NCBI GenBank assembly: GCA_018242505.1
Contig: JAFEBU010000044.1
Coordinates: 50,683 to 114,682 of the forward strand
Reading direction: 5' to 3'
DNA: 64,000 nucleotides
Origin: Pseudomonadota bacterium
Lineage (GTDB): Bacteria; Pseudomonadota; Alphaproteobacteria; Reyranellales; Reyranellaceae
Shown here: in pieces, positions 1 through 10,502 of the stretch
Numbering within the stretch: the stretch's first letter is position 1
Layout of the letters: every line of letters starts with the position of its first letter
Notes under the pieces: model-generated
Told to the model about the DNA's origin: nothing
Seen by the model: the letters and a program-made list of their open reading frames with translations, nothing else
Database searches by the model: none
Position numbers and translations under genes: made by a program

Positions 1-423
1 GATCGCAAGCGCCTGGCCCGCCCACTGCGAGGCCTCGGCCTGCAAGTCGTGCAAGCTGAGCGGCTCGAAGCCAAGCTTGGTCCGCATCGGCTCGATCATC
101 GGCTGCAACCGGGTAGCGGCATTGACGATGTATTCCGGCGCCTTGGTCACCAGCGCCTCGATCTGGCCGAACAGCGGCGGTACGACCGCAAAGGTGGCGC
201 CGATTGCGATCAATGCGGCCACGATCGTCACCGTCGTCGTCGCGAGCGTTCGCGACAAGCCGTAGCGCTCGAGACGCGCCACCACAGGATCGAAGAAATA
301 GGCGACCACGCCGCCGACCACGAACGGCAGCAGGATGTCGTTCAGCAACCACAGCGCCAGCACGAAGACTGTCGCCCCGACGACCCAGAAGCGCCAGCGA
401 CCGTTCGGAGCCGGCCGACTCAT
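1..423 (-). CDS. AI-2E family transporter (PerM-like), C-terminus beyond window edge
   Basis: First 141 codons of a polytopic inner-membrane protein; the rest lies off the left edge. The N-terminus has a hydrophobic helix followed by the family-typical stretch LLPFVVGGVVAYFFDP, then a second helix and the soluble segment that follows it in PerM/YdiK-like permeases. Family members are about 350 residues with 7-8 helices and are implicated in export of small molecules or Na+/H+ exchange; the substrate here cannot be told. It starts 22 bp after the stop of the DUF2066 gene on the same strand, so the two are probably one transcript. This pairing next to purM is common in alphaproteobacteria. The family call is firm, the function open. 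Confidence 0.82.
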   Translation of the reverse strand, partial: MSRPAPNGRWRFWVVGATVFVLALWLLNDILLPFVVGGVVAYFFDPVVARLERYGLSRTLATTTVTIVAALIAIGATFAVVPPLFGQIEALVTKAPEYIVNAATRLQPMIEPMRTKLGFEPLSLHDLQAEASQWAGQALAI

Positions 424-445
424 CGCCGGCATCCGCGGCCGGAGG

Positions 446-1525
446 CTAGCGGGCCTGCAGCTGCCACTGGTCGCCATCCTTGTCGAGCTGCAGGCCGACC
501 TGCGACAGGACCTGCTGCAACTGGTCGGACGTCCCAAAATAGTCGAGATGCAGGTCGGCGTGGTCGGCTTCCAGCGTACGGACGGATACCTTCTTCACCG
601 CCGGCACCGAGGCCAACCGTTGGCGAATCTGCACCCAGTCGCTCAGCGCTCGGATCGGCACCGTCACGTCCATCGTCGCTTCCGAATCGCGTCGAACGGT
701 GGCGATACTGCGCCACTGCTCAGCGACCTTGGCATGCATGGCCTTGGCGGCATCGGCGAGCCCCTGAGCGTCGTTGACGGGCGTTTTCGGGATGTCGCTG
801 CGCACGCCTGTCTGCGTATCGTAGCGGATGCCGCTCACGGTTAACGACCCCGATTGCTTGTCGCCCTCGACGATAGCCACGATGATCGTGGGCGCATGAT
901 AACGCTCGTTCAGCCGCGAGAGCGCCGAGACGTCGCCGACATAAGCCTCCTCGACCGAGAGCGCATTCTGGTCGAGCTGGTCGCCGCGCGCGACCGTCAC
1001 CGGTACCGCGCTGCCTGACGTGTCGAGCGCCTGCCAGGCGTCACGCCAAGCGTTGCGGTCGTCGAGCGGTTCCACGCCATCCTTGTCTTTCCACAGCGGC
1101 ACCACCAGCGCCGGACGCGCCACGGTCTCGACGAGGCCGATTCCCGCCTCGCCGAGCCAGGCCTTGACCGGTTGGGCGGCAAACACGACGTTCAGCGTCG
1201 CCTGATAGTGGGTACCCGCTGTGCGTTCACGAGCGAATTCGACGCCGCGCACGAGGCCCTGCAGGCGGCTATCGTCGATCGGCGGCACCTTGGCGCGGTC
1301 CTCCGGCGCCACCATGCGGTCGACGAGCATCTTCACCGCCTTCCGCTCGGCCTCCAGGATGCCCTGGTCGCGCGCCTTCACGGCGTCGGTGCCGGTGATG
1401 TCGACGTCGACGCCCGGGATCGTATAGGTGTTGTTGCTGGCGACTTGCGCCCGGGCCAACCCGGAAGCGGCAAAGGCCGCCAGCGTGACGGCAAGGATCG
1501 TGGAAAACCAGCGGGCTGGCAGCAT
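446..1525 (-). CDS. DUF2066 domain-containing protein, secreted
   Basis: 359-residue protein starting [10 protein letters not shown] with a clear Sec signal peptide (Arg-containing n-region, Ala/Leu-rich core, likely cleavage after AARAQ-type residues near 24-26), hence periplasmic or envelope-attached. The body matches what I know of DUF2066 proteins: an N-terminal half beginning with a [16 protein letters not shown] strand and a helix with [11 protein letters not shown], and a C-terminal alpha/beta domain. No catalytic motif is visible. The ATG at 1525 was chosen over the longer reading to 1609 because it begins the signal peptide. Divergent from purM with very little space between the two starts; co-directional with the AI-2E gene. 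Function unknown. Confidence 0.78.
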   Translation of the reverse strand: MLPARWFSTILAVTLAAFAASGLARAQVASNNTYTIPGVDVDITGTDAVKARDQGILEAERKAVKMLVDRMVAPEDRAKVPPIDDSRLQGLVRGVEFARERTAGTHYQATLNVVFAAQPVKAWLGEAGIGLVETVARPALVVPLWKDKDGVEPLDDRNAWRDAWQALDTSGSAVPVTVARGDQLDQNALSVEEAYVGDVSALSRLNERYHAPTIIVAIVEGDKQSGSLTVSGIRYDTQTGVRSDIPKTPVNDAQGLADAAKAMHAKVAEQWRSIATVRRDSEATMDVTVPIRALSDWVQIRQRLASVPAVKKVSVRTLEADHADLHLDYFGTSDQLQQVLSQVGLQLDKDGDQWQLQAR

Positions 1526-1583
1526 TGCGGGAGTCCGGTTTTTGGCTATGTTCGCGACCCTATCTAGCACGAAAGAGCCTGGC

Positions 1584-2675
1584 TTGAAGCCCGACGCCCC
1601 TGGACACAATCGCCCGCCCCTGACCTACAAGGCTGCCGGAGTCGATATCGACGCAGGCGACGCGCTGGTCGAACACATCAAGCCGCTGGCCCACAGCACC
1701 CATCGGCATGGCGTCATGGGTGGCCTGGGCGGCTTCGGCGGGTTATTCGATCTCAGGGCAGCCGGTTTTCGCGATCCCATTCTCGTTTCCGGCACCGATG
1801 GCGTCGGCACCAAGCTCAAGGTGGCGATCGAGGCGGGCTTCCCCGACACGGTTGGCATCGATCTGGTGGCGATGTGCGTCAACGACGTCGTAGTGCAGGG
1901 TGCCGATCCGCTGTTCTTCCTCGACTACTATGCGACCGGCCATCTGGAGGTCGAAATGGGCCGGCGTGTCGTTGCGGGAATCGCCGAGGGCTGCCGCCGC
2001 GCCGGTTGCGCGTTGATCGGAGGCGAGACGGCGGAGATGCCTGGCATGTATGCCGAGGGCGACTATGACCTGGCGGGCTTCGTCGTGGGTGCGGCCGAAC
2101 GCGATCAACTCCTGCCGCGAACCGACATTGCGACAGGCGACGTCGTGCTGGGATTGGCCTCGAGCGGCGCACACTCCAATGGCTTTTCGCTGGTGCGCAG
2201 CATCGTGGCGCGCAGCGCGCTTGGCTACGATGCCCCCTCGCCCTTCGGCGGGGGATCGCTGGGCGAAGCCCTGCTCGAACCGACACGCATCTATGTGAAG
2301 CAGCTATTGTCGGCGATCCGCGCGACCGGAGGCATCAAAGGGCTTGCCCATATCACCGGCGGTGGATTGCCGGGCAATGTGCCGCGCTGCCTGCCCGATG
2401 GGTTGCGTGCCCGGCTCGACGCGCGTCAATGGACGGCGCCGGCGGTGTTCCACTGGCTACGGGACGTCGGTAATGTGCCGACCGACGACATGCTGCGCAC
2501 CTTCAACTGCGGCATCGGCATGATCGCGGTGGTGGCGAAGGACGCAGCCGAGCAGGTCACCCAGGCGCTCATAGGGGTCGGCGAAAGCGTGAGGGAGATC
2601 GGCACCATCGAGCGCGCGCCTGACGCCGACGCGGACTGCATTGTCGAGCATGCCGACAGCCTATGGCGAAGCTGA
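1584..2675 (+). CDS. purM: Phosphoribosylformylglycinamidine cyclo-ligase (AIR synthetase)
   Basis: Closes the imidazole ring of FGAM with ATP to give aminoimidazole ribotide, the fifth step of de novo purine synthesis in the cytoplasm. It shows the standard PurM signatures: [12 protein letters not shown] near the N-terminus, the nucleotide/phosphate-binding [21 protein letters not shown], and ITGGGLPGN in the C-terminal half. With the TTG start at 1584 it has 363 codons, near the family's usual 345-360. That TTG is preceded by GAAAGAG with a 6-bp spacer. An in-frame ATG at 1548 lacks a ribosome-binding site and would leave only 22 bp to the divergent gene, so it is second choice. It overlaps purN by 13 bp, implying translational coupling. 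Confidence 0.93.
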   Translation: MKPDAPGHNRPPLTYKAAGVDIDAGDALVEHIKPLAHSTHRHGVMGGLGGFGGLFDLRAAGFRDPILVSGTDGVGTKLKVAIEAGFPDTVGIDLVAMCVNDVVVQGADPLFFLDYYATGHLEVEMGRRVVAGIAEGCRRAGCALIGGETAEMPGMYAEGDYDLAGFVVGAAERDQLLPRTDIATGDVVLGLASSGAHSNGFSLVRSIVARSALGYDAPSPFGGGSLGEALLEPTRIYVKQLLSAIRATGGIKGLAHITGGGLPGNVPRCLPDGLRARLDARQWTAPAVFHWLRDVGNVPTDDMLRTFNCGIGMIAVVAKDAAEQVTQALIGVGESVREIGTIERAPDADADCIVEHADSLWRS

Positions 2676-3313
2676 AGGTTGGTATCCTGATCTCGGGGCG
2701 TGGCAGCAACATGGCGGCGCTGATCCGTGCGGCGGCGTCGCCCGGCTATCCCGCCGAGATCGCCTGCGTCATCAGCAATGTTGCGGACGCACCGGGCCTC
2801 CCCATCGCCGCCGGCGCCGGTATCGCCACTGCGGTCATTTCCCACAAGGACCATCCTGACCGCGAAAGCTTCGATCGCGCCGTATCGGCGATATTCGAGG
2901 AACATGGCGTCGAACTGGTCGCTCTCGCAGGATTCCTGCGCATCCTGAGCCGCTGGTTTCCCGGACGCTGGGCCGGCCGCCTCGTCAACATCCACCCGTC
3001 GCTGCTGCCCGCCTTCAAGGGCCTGCATGCGGCGCAGCAGGCCCTGGCGGCAGGCGTGCGGGTGAGTGGCTGCACGGTGCATCTGGTCACTCCCGATCTC
3101 GATGCCGGGCCGATCATCGCCCAGGCGGCCGTACCGGTCCTGCCGGATGACACCGAGGAAACGCTTTCTGCGCGCATCCTGCGCCAGGAGCATCGCCTCT
3201 ACCCGCTGGTGGTCCGCTGGTTTGCCGAGGGTCGCGTGGCCGCAACGGGCCGCGGCGTTACGGTGAAGGGTATACCGTCGGGAGGGACCCTCCTCTTCTC
3301 CCCCGAACCCTAG
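2663..3313 (+). CDS. purN: Phosphoribosylglycinamide formyltransferase (formyl-THF dependent)
   Basis: Transfers a formyl group from 10-formyltetrahydrofolate to GAR, the third step of purine synthesis. 216 residues, the usual length. N-terminal phosphate-binding SGRGSNM (11-17), the catalytic [12 protein letters not shown] segment (Asn109, His111) and the Asp of PDLDAGP (145-147) are all present, so it should be active. It begins inside the last codons of purM (13-bp overlap), the common purMN arrangement. Confidence 0.95.
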   Translation: MAKLKVGILISGRGSNMAALIRAAASPGYPAEIACVISNVADAPGLPIAAGAGIATAVISHKDHPDRESFDRAVSAIFEEHGVELVALAGFLRILSRWFPGRWAGRLVNIHPSLLPAFKGLHAAQQALAAGVRVSGCTVHLVTPDLDAGPIIAQAAVPVLPDDTEETLSARILRQEHRLYPLVVRWFAEGRVAATGRGVTVKGIPSGGTLLFSPEP

Positions 3314-3353
3314 TTCGCTATAAGATCAGCACGAAATTCACACGGGGACCTCG

Positions 3354-3560
3354 ATGGCCGACGCAACTCAGGACGAACTCCAAGCACACGAAGCGACCTA
3401 CCAGGCTTTCAGCAAACTGGTCCTGTTCATGATCCTTTTGCTGATCCTGATCCTGAGCACGATGGCACTGGGGCTCGTCGCTCATGTTCCGGTCCTTGCC
3501 CTGCTATTGGGCATCGGTGGGACGCTGGCGCTGATCATCGGTTTTGCCGTCCTGGGCTGA
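3354..3560 (+). CDS. aa3-type cytochrome c oxidase subunit IV-like protein
   Basis: 68-residue protein: a short acidic N-terminal tail containing HEATYQAFSKL, then hydrophobic stretches from about residue 23 to the end (one or two helices). This matches the small bacterial aa3 cytochrome c oxidase subunit IV family (COX4_pro_2), an accessory inner-membrane subunit found mainly in alphaproteobacteria. The core oxidase genes are not in the window; such small subunits are often encoded alone. A GGGGA-containing ribosome-binding site precedes the ATG, and a strong hairpin terminator follows 24 bp after the stop. The main alternative is an unrelated small membrane protein. Confidence 0.72.
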   Translation: MADATQDELQAHEATYQAFSKLVLFMILLLILILSTMALGLVAHVPVLALLLGIGGTLALIIGFAVLG

Positions 3561-3583
3561 CGAACGCATCGAAGGCTCAAACG

Positions 3584-3610
3584 AAAAGCGGCCCCTGCGG
3601 GCCGCTTTTT
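3584..3610. terminator. Bidirectional intrinsic terminator between the COX4-like gene and ndk
   Basis: An 11-bp perfect stem, AAAAGCGGCCC (3584-3594) with GGGCCGCTTTT (3599-3609) around a CTGC loop. The A-run on one side and T-run on the other make it work for both convergent genes (plus-strand gene ending at 3560, ndk ending at 3628). Confidence 0.88.
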
Positions 3611-3627
3611 GCTGACTGCGCCTCCAC

Positions 3628-4050
3628 TCAGCCGACGATTTCGGTCCCCGAAAAGAAGTAGGCGATCTCGATCGCGGCATTTTCCGGCGAATCCGAGCCA
3701 TGCACGGAGTTGGCTTCGATCGACTCGGCGAAGTCCTTGCGGATGGTGCCGGCGGCGGCATTGGCGGGATTGGTCGCGCCCATGATCTCGCGGTTCTTCG
3801 CGATGGCGTTCTCGCCTTCCAGCACCTGCACCACGACCGGGCCCGATGTCATGAAGGTGCAGAGATCGTTGAAGAACGGCCGCTCCTTGTGCACACCGTA
3901 GAACTGCTCTGCCTGTGTGCGGCTCATCCAGAGGCGCTTCTGCGCCACGATGCGCAGGCCCTTGTCCTCGAAGCGGGCGTTGATCTTGCCGGTCAGGTTC
4001 CGGCGCGTCGCGTCCGGCTTGATGATCGAGAAAGTGCGTTCGACGGCCAT
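3628..4050 (-). CDS. ndk: Nucleoside-diphosphate kinase
   Basis: 140-residue cytoplasmic enzyme that equilibrates nucleoside di- and triphosphates through a phospho-histidine. The family start [11 protein letters not shown] is at 4-14 and the active site [10 protein letters not shown] carries the catalytic His117. Length is standard. The ATG at 4050 has an AGAGGG ribosome-binding site; a much longer open frame continues upstream but is only the antisense of the ABC-F gene. It is transcribed away from the ABC-F gene and ends at the shared terminator. Confidence 0.97.
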   Translation of the reverse strand: MAVERTFSIIKPDATRRNLTGKINARFEDKGLRIVAQKRLWMSRTQAEQFYGVHKERPFFNDLCTFMTSGPVVVQVLEGENAIAKNREIMGATNPANAAAGTIRKDFAESIEANSVHGSDSPENAAIEIAYFFSGTEIVG

Positions 4051-4173
4051 GAATCCCTCTTGCCAGTCCCTGTTGAGCGAGTGGGCGCGCCTTATAAAGG
4101 CGGGTTTTGAGGCCGGCAAGGTGGCCAATCGCCTTGGTTCGGCCCCCTTGAGCATGTTAAACGCGCCGGCTCC

Positions 4174-6048
<1,875 letters not shown>

Positions 6049-6054
6049 GGGACG

Positions 6055-7275
6055 CTATTCGGCAGCCGCAGCCACCGGTGCCGTAGCCTGACGGATGATC
6101 ATGACGACGCCGGCATTCAAGACATAGAGCGCTGTCGCGATCCAGAACATCATCGCAGGTTCGCCGAGGCTCATGAGCTGGCTGAAAACGAGCGGCGCCA
6201 GGAACGAGCCAAGATCCAGCCCTGAATAGACGAAGCCGAACACCTTGCCCGACGCGCCGGACGGCGTCGCATGGCGCACGATCATATCTCGTGAAGGACC
6301 AGTGGTGCCGCCGGCGAAGCCGGCCAACGCCAGGACCAACGGGAGCAGGCCCGCCGGCACGCTCATCGTCGCAATCGGCAAAGTGAGTGCCGCAGCCGAC
6401 AGCAAGCCAATCGCCGCCACACGTTCGTGCTGGTGGACACGGTCGGCAAAATAACCACCGACCAGCGTCCCCATGGCCGAACCGCCCACGAACACCATCA
6501 GGCAGGCAGCCGCGTAGTTCTCTGTGACATCGAACATGCTCTTCCAGGCCGGCACCGCAAATTGCTGGATCCCGACCGTGTTGATCGAGAGCAGCACGAA
6601 ATAGCCCAGGCAAAGCAGGATGGGCACCTGCAGGAACAACGATCGCGCCGAAACCTGACCTTCTGCTGCCGCTGTGGCGCGAGCCTTGACGCGGTGATCG
6701 ATAAGGTCCGTCCGATGCACGATCACGAGGACCGCCAAGACGATTCCCGGGATCGCTCCTATCAGGGCCGCCCCTACCCAGCCGAACAGGTGATCGAGGA
6801 AGTACATCGCCGGCCCTGCAGCCCAGCCCACCGAACCGCCGAGACCATGGATGCTGAAAGCCCGACCGAGCCGCTTCTGGTTCACCGAGGCATTGAGCAA
6901 TGCGAAGTCGGCCGGGTGAAATACGCAGTTGCCAAGGCCACCGATCACCGCAATCGCTGCATAGGCGGGAAAGGAATGCGCCACGGAAAACAGGCCGAGC
7001 ATGAAGCCGAGCGCCACCAGGCCACCCGCGAGGATGGGCCGCGCACCGAAGCGATCGACCGCAAAGCCCGCCGCTGTCTGGCCGAGGCCGGACACGCCGT
7101 AGAAGAGGCTGCCGAGCAGCCCCACCTCGATGAAGCTCAATCCCGCCGAGTCGCGCACGATCAGCAGCATCGTGACGAAGGCGAGCTGGTAGTAGTGGCT
7201 GGCGCCGTGCGCAACGCCGATCAGGCTGATGACCCGGACATCACGGCTGGCGGGAACGGCAGCGGCTACGGACAT
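6055..7275 (-). CDS. MFS transporter
   Basis: 406 residues with about 12 predicted membrane helices and major-facilitator features: an N-terminal GVAHGASHYYQ segment, a FGARPILAGG loop after helix 2, and a charged central loop (around residues 195-210) separating the two six-helix bundles. The N-terminal His-Gly-Ser/Tyr pattern resembles the fosmidomycin-resistance/sugar-efflux branch, but the substrate is unknown. ATG at 7275. It is divergent from the cyclase-family gene across a 138-bp intergenic region. Confidence 0.85.
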   Translation of the reverse strand: MSVAAAVPASRDVRVISLIGVAHGASHYYQLAFVTMLLIVRDSAGLSFIEVGLLGSLFYGVSGLGQTAAGFAVDRFGARPILAGGLVALGFMLGLFSVAHSFPAYAAIAVIGGLGNCVFHPADFALLNASVNQKRLGRAFSIHGLGGSVGWAAGPAMYFLDHLFGWVGAALIGAIPGIVLAVLVIVHRTDLIDHRVKARATAAAEGQVSARSLFLQVPILLCLGYFVLLSINTVGIQQFAVPAWKSMFDVTENYAAACLMVFVGGSAMGTLVGGYFADRVHQHERVAAIGLLSAAALTLPIATMSVPAGLLPLVLALAGFAGGTTGPSRDMIVRHATPSGASGKVFGFVYSGLDLGSFLAPLVFSQLMSLGEPAMMFWIATALYVLNAGVVMIIRQATAPVAAAAE

Positions 7276-7413
7276 TCACGACCTCTTGTTGCATCGATCA
7301 TAACCTATTCGCCTCACTGCGGGCTGCGGAATTGCGCGTAGGAGCCATGCAAGCGTGATGACGCGCGGCGCGCCTGCGGGCTAGTCTCCCCGCGCACAGA
7401 AGGGAGAAACACA

Positions 7414-8451
7414 ATGAAGCGCTGGAAGCATCGTCCCGAAGGCTCGACCTGGGGCGACTGGGGGGAGGACGATCAACTTGGCCGTCTCAACCTCATCACG
7501 CCGAAAAAAGTCCTCGAGGGCATCGCCGAGGTGAAAGACGGCCTCTCCTTCTGTCTCAGCCTGCCGCTCGACCTGCCCGGCGGCAATGTGCTCAATGCCC
7601 GCCGCCTGCCGCCCGTGCTGTCGCCGACCGGCGACGAGAACGGCTGGCGCTTCAACTTTCTCACCAACAAGATCAACCCGCTGTTCCAGGATGTGACCAG
7701 CGACGATCGCGTCATCCTCACGCTGCAATATTCGACGCAGTGGGACACGCTTGCCCATGTCGGCGGGATGTTCGATGCCGATGGCGACGGCGTGCCCGAG
7801 CCGCTCTACTACAATGGCTTCAAGGCCGGCAGCGACGTCGTCGGCCCGCAGCAGGATGCCGGCCGCGACGGCTGCGGGCACATGAGCTACGCCCACAAGC
7901 TCGGCGTCGAGAACATGGCCGCCAAGGCGATCCAGGGCCGCGCCGTCATGGTCGATCTCGAGAAGCACTACGGGCGCGACCACAAGTACGTGACCTACGA
8001 CGACTTCAAGCGCGTGCTCGAGGCGGACAAGGTCGTGGTCGAGCCGGGCGACATGCTGCTGCTCTATACCGGCTTCAGCGACGAGATCGTGAAAATGGAG
8101 AAGAAGATCGACCCGGAGCGCTGTCACGCCATGTGCTGCGTGCTCGACGGTCGCGACCAGCGGCTCCTGCAGTGGATCACCGACAGCCAGATCTCGGCCT
8201 TGATCTCGGACAACTACGGGATCGAGGCAGTGCCTGCGAAACCTGGTCCGGAGAATACCGAGCATCCGTGGCTGCCCATCCACAACCACTGTCTGTTCAA
8301 GCTTGGCCTGAACCTGGGCGAAATCTGGTGGTTGAAGGATCTCGCGCTCTGGCTGCGTGACAGAAAGCGCTCGCGCTTCCTCCTCACGGCGCCGCCGCTG
8401 CGTCTGCCCGGCGCCGTCGGCTCGCCGGCAACACCGGTCGCAACAGTTTGA
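7414..8451 (+). CDS. Cyclase family protein (kynurenine-formamidase-like metal hydrolase)
   Basis: 345-residue protein of the bacterial cyclase/kynurenine formamidase fold (PF04199-like): N-terminal TWGDWGEDDQLGRLNLI, the metal-site segment STQWDTLAHVGG (about 107-118; here the canonical HxGTHxD appears in the divergent WDxxAH form used by the larger 'cyclase family' enzymes), and SYAHKLGVENMAAKAIQGRA after it. Known relatives hydrolyse amides or lactones with a divalent metal. No substrate can be named; members of this branch often sit in catabolic regions. A strong AGAAGGGAG ribosome-binding site precedes the ATG. The FkbM-type gene starts 4 bp after its stop, so they are co-transcribed. 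Confidence 0.85.
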   Translation: MKRWKHRPEGSTWGDWGEDDQLGRLNLITPKKVLEGIAEVKDGLSFCLSLPLDLPGGNVLNARRLPPVLSPTGDENGWRFNFLTNKINPLFQDVTSDDRVILTLQYSTQWDTLAHVGGMFDADGDGVPEPLYYNGFKAGSDVVGPQQDAGRDGCGHMSYAHKLGVENMAAKAIQGRAVMVDLEKHYGRDHKYVTYDDFKRVLEADKVVVEPGDMLLLYTGFSDEIVKMEKKIDPERCHAMCCVLDGRDQRLLQWITDSQISALISDNYGIEAVPAKPGPENTEHPWLPIHNHCLFKLGLNLGEIWWLKDLALWLRDRKRSRFLLTAPPLRLPGAVGSPATPVATV

Positions 8452-8455
8452 AGCC

Positions 8456-9538
8456 ATGGCTGCGTCTTCCTTTGCTGCGCTCGTCGCCAAGAGCTTGAAG
8501 ACGCAGCCCTTCGCACTGGTCGATGTCGGCTGTTCGGGGGGTATCGATCCTCGATGGCGAGTGTTCGAGCCGCACCTGAAAATCCTCGGCATCGATGCCA
8601 GCGAAGGCGAATGCCGGCGCCTGCGTGAGCAAGAGCGCAACCCTGACGCCGACTACGTGGCCGGCTTTGCCGGCCTGCCGGAGGGTCACCCGAATCGTCA
8701 CAAGACGTCGGTCGAGCCGATCGCCGATCTCGTCAAGCCGCGCCTGAGCTACATGCGCACACGCGAGATCCGGCAGGCCTGGCTCGCCGGCACCTCCCAC
8801 GAAGAGCGCATGCGCCAGAACGAATGGCAAATGACGGAACTGGCAAATCCGGCGAGCACGATCGTCGTGCCCGATCTGGTGGCGCAGCGCGGCTGGAAGA
8901 ATGTCGACTATCTCAAGATCGATATCGACCGCGACGACTTCGAAGTGCTGATGAGCTTCGACGGCCGATTCGAGGAATTCGGCATCATCGCCGCCCAGCT
9001 CGAGGTGATGTTCATCGGCTCGGACTCCGAGCTGCAGCACACCTTCCACAACACCGACCGCTTCATGCGCCGGCAGGGCTTCGAACTCTTCGACCTCGAG
9101 GTGCGGCACTACTCGTCTTGCGCACTCCCCGGTCGCTATATCTGGCCGACGCCGGCCGAGACCGAGTTTGGCCGACCTTTCATGGGCGAGGCGTACTATG
9201 CCCTAGATCCCGCAGCGGCGAACGGATGCGGGCGCACTCTTGATGCCGAGAAACTCGCCAAGCTCGCCGTCATCTTTTCGCTTTGGAACGTGCCTGACGC
9301 CGCTGCCGAGCTTCTCCTCGCAAAGCGCGCGACGTTCGAGCCCCTGATCGACATCGACCGCGCGCTCGACACGTTGGCTACCCAGGCTCAGCCCGATCGA
9401 TTGCGGCCCCGCTCCTACGCAGCCTACCTCGCCGAATTCGAGAAGGACTCGCCGTCGTTCTATCGCCGCGAAGGCGCAGTCGGCCTCGGCGAACGTCTTT
9501 CGGCAGCATGGCAGGCTTTTCGGCGGCCGCGACGCTGA
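8456..9538 (+). CDS. FkbM family methyltransferase-like protein
   Basis: 360 residues. The N-terminal ALVDVGCSGGIDPRW is a Rossmann SAM-binding motif I with the following acidic GIDAS strand end; the central VDYLKIDIDRDDFEVL matches the FkbM signature (DxxKIDxxG/D-E). It probably transfers methyl to a hydroxyl of a sugar or lipid. The C-terminal 110 residues (after about 250) extend beyond the core domain and were not recognised. It starts 4 bp after the cyclase stop. Such genes often serve cell-surface glycans; the polysaccharide island 3 kb away may be relevant but is not contiguous. Confidence 0.78.
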   Translation: MAASSFAALVAKSLKTQPFALVDVGCSGGIDPRWRVFEPHLKILGIDASEGECRRLREQERNPDADYVAGFAGLPEGHPNRHKTSVEPIADLVKPRLSYMRTREIRQAWLAGTSHEERMRQNEWQMTELANPASTIVVPDLVAQRGWKNVDYLKIDIDRDDFEVLMSFDGRFEEFGIIAAQLEVMFIGSDSELQHTFHNTDRFMRRQGFELFDLEVRHYSSCALPGRYIWPTPAETEFGRPFMGEAYYALDPAAANGCGRTLDAEKLAKLAVIFSLWNVPDAAAELLLAKRATFEPLIDIDRALDTLATQAQPDRLRPRSYAAYLAEFEKDSPSFYRREGAVGLGERLSAAWQAFRRPRR

Positions 9539-9554
9539 GACGCCGGACGCTAGT

Positions 9555-9986
9555 CTAGGATGCAAGGGACTCCCAGACGGCGATCTTGCTCAACTCATCG
9601 TCCGACAAAATCCGAACGTTCACGGCCGACATACCAACGATCGATGCCTTCAGCAGCCGATGAATGCCGTCGAGGAGGATTACCCTTCCCTCGGAATCAG
9701 TGCGCGCGTGCAGGGGAAACCGGAGGTCGGCGCCCTTTGTCCGATTCCACTGTGCCGAATGCCTGATGCGATCCAACGCCACTTCGGACGGACATACCCT
9801 GAACGGTTTTCCGCCTTCCGCCCAGAACGGCAGGTCAAGATGCCATGCCAGATCACTGACAGGCACCGTCATCTCGCGAAGGCCCGTCAAGGCGTGGAGC
9901 TTGGCGTGATCCCAAAGGTAATCGAGTATCACGCCTTGGAGCACGTCCGGAACCTGGTCCAGCAGGGGAAACGGCTGTCTCGCCAT
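9555..9986 (-). CDS. Small ParB/sulfiredoxin-fold-like protein, function unknown
   Basis: 143-residue soluble protein. The C-terminal third has VILLDGIHRLLKA followed by a short strand-turn-helix, recalling the phosphate-binding GxHR loop of ParB-N/sulfiredoxin-fold proteins; a conserved-looking substrate-binding half (WNRTKGADLRFPLHAR) precedes it. No helix-turn-helix or nuclease domain is present, so a chromosome-segregation role is unlikely. The ATG at 9986 is preferred to the longer reading to 10124, whose extra 46 residues are antisense of holC. The ribosome-binding site is weak. It is convergent with the FkbM gene and lies 60 bp beyond the holC stop on the same strand. Confidence 0.55.
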   Translation of the reverse strand: MARQPFPLLDQVPDVLQGVILDYLWDHAKLHALTGLREMTVPVSDLAWHLDLPFWAEGGKPFRVCPSEVALDRIRHSAQWNRTKGADLRFPLHARTDSEGRVILLDGIHRLLKASIVGMSAVNVRILSDDELSKIAVWESLAS

Positions 9987-10045
9987 CACATCAAATCGTT
10001 TCCACCCAGAATCAATATGCCGCTTTGCTGTGCGCTCGACCGCAC

Positions 10046-10495
10046 CTACGCCTTCTTCTCCCAGCCCCCGCTCGTCTGTTGCCAGTAGATCACCGTGTGG
10101 CCAGCGGACTTGTAGGCCTTCCATCGTTCGCGTGCATCGGCGACTGCCTGTTCGTCGCGACCGTCGAACAACTCGAAGCAGCGCTTGTAGCCATCGACCT
10201 GTTCGGAGCGCGCATGATCAGCCAGGAACAGGAAGGTGGCGTTGTTGGGATTCTCGTCGAGGTGGGTGAGCCAGATCGGCTGGCGTGCGGCCTCGCCTTC
10301 ACGAGCCGAGCCGTGCGGCAGGAAACCATTCGGATCGTACGTCCAGAGATGCGTGTTGAGCGCATCGACCCGCTCAGGCGAGCCCAGCATCACAACAGCC
10401 CGCTCCCCCGCCTGCAGGGTCTTCACCAGCAGCCGCGGCAGCGTGTCTTCGAGTGACGATCGGGTCAGGTGATAGAAGTTGACCTCGCTCGCCAT
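10046..10495 (-). CDS. holC: DNA polymerase III chi subunit
   Basis: 149-residue accessory subunit of the replisome clamp-loader complex, which contacts single-strand-binding protein. Recognised from the start EVNFYHLTRSSLEDTLPRLL, the central ERAVVMLGSPERVDALNTHLW and the acidic FELFDGRDEQAVADAR segment. It starts 7 bp after the pepA stop, the usual pepA-holC pair. The ATG at 10495 fits homologues, whereas the longer frame upstream is pepA antisense-frame noise. Confidence 0.92.
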   Translation of the reverse strand: MASEVNFYHLTRSSLEDTLPRLLVKTLQAGERAVVMLGSPERVDALNTHLWTYDPNGFLPHGSAREGEAARQPIWLTHLDENPNNATFLFLADHARSEQVDGYKRCFELFDGRDEQAVADARERWKAYKSAGHTVIYWQQTSGGWEKKA

Positions 10496-10502
10496 TGCTT
10501 TC

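Noticed and set aside
1526..1583. Purine (PurR/xpt-type) riboswitch before purM
   Set aside because: The interval between divergent starts is too short and shows no conserved riboswitch fold.
9555..9986. Chromosome-partition ParB protein
   Set aside because: Only a ParB-N-like GxHR segment is present; there is no helix-turn-helix or dimerisation domain and no parA neighbour.
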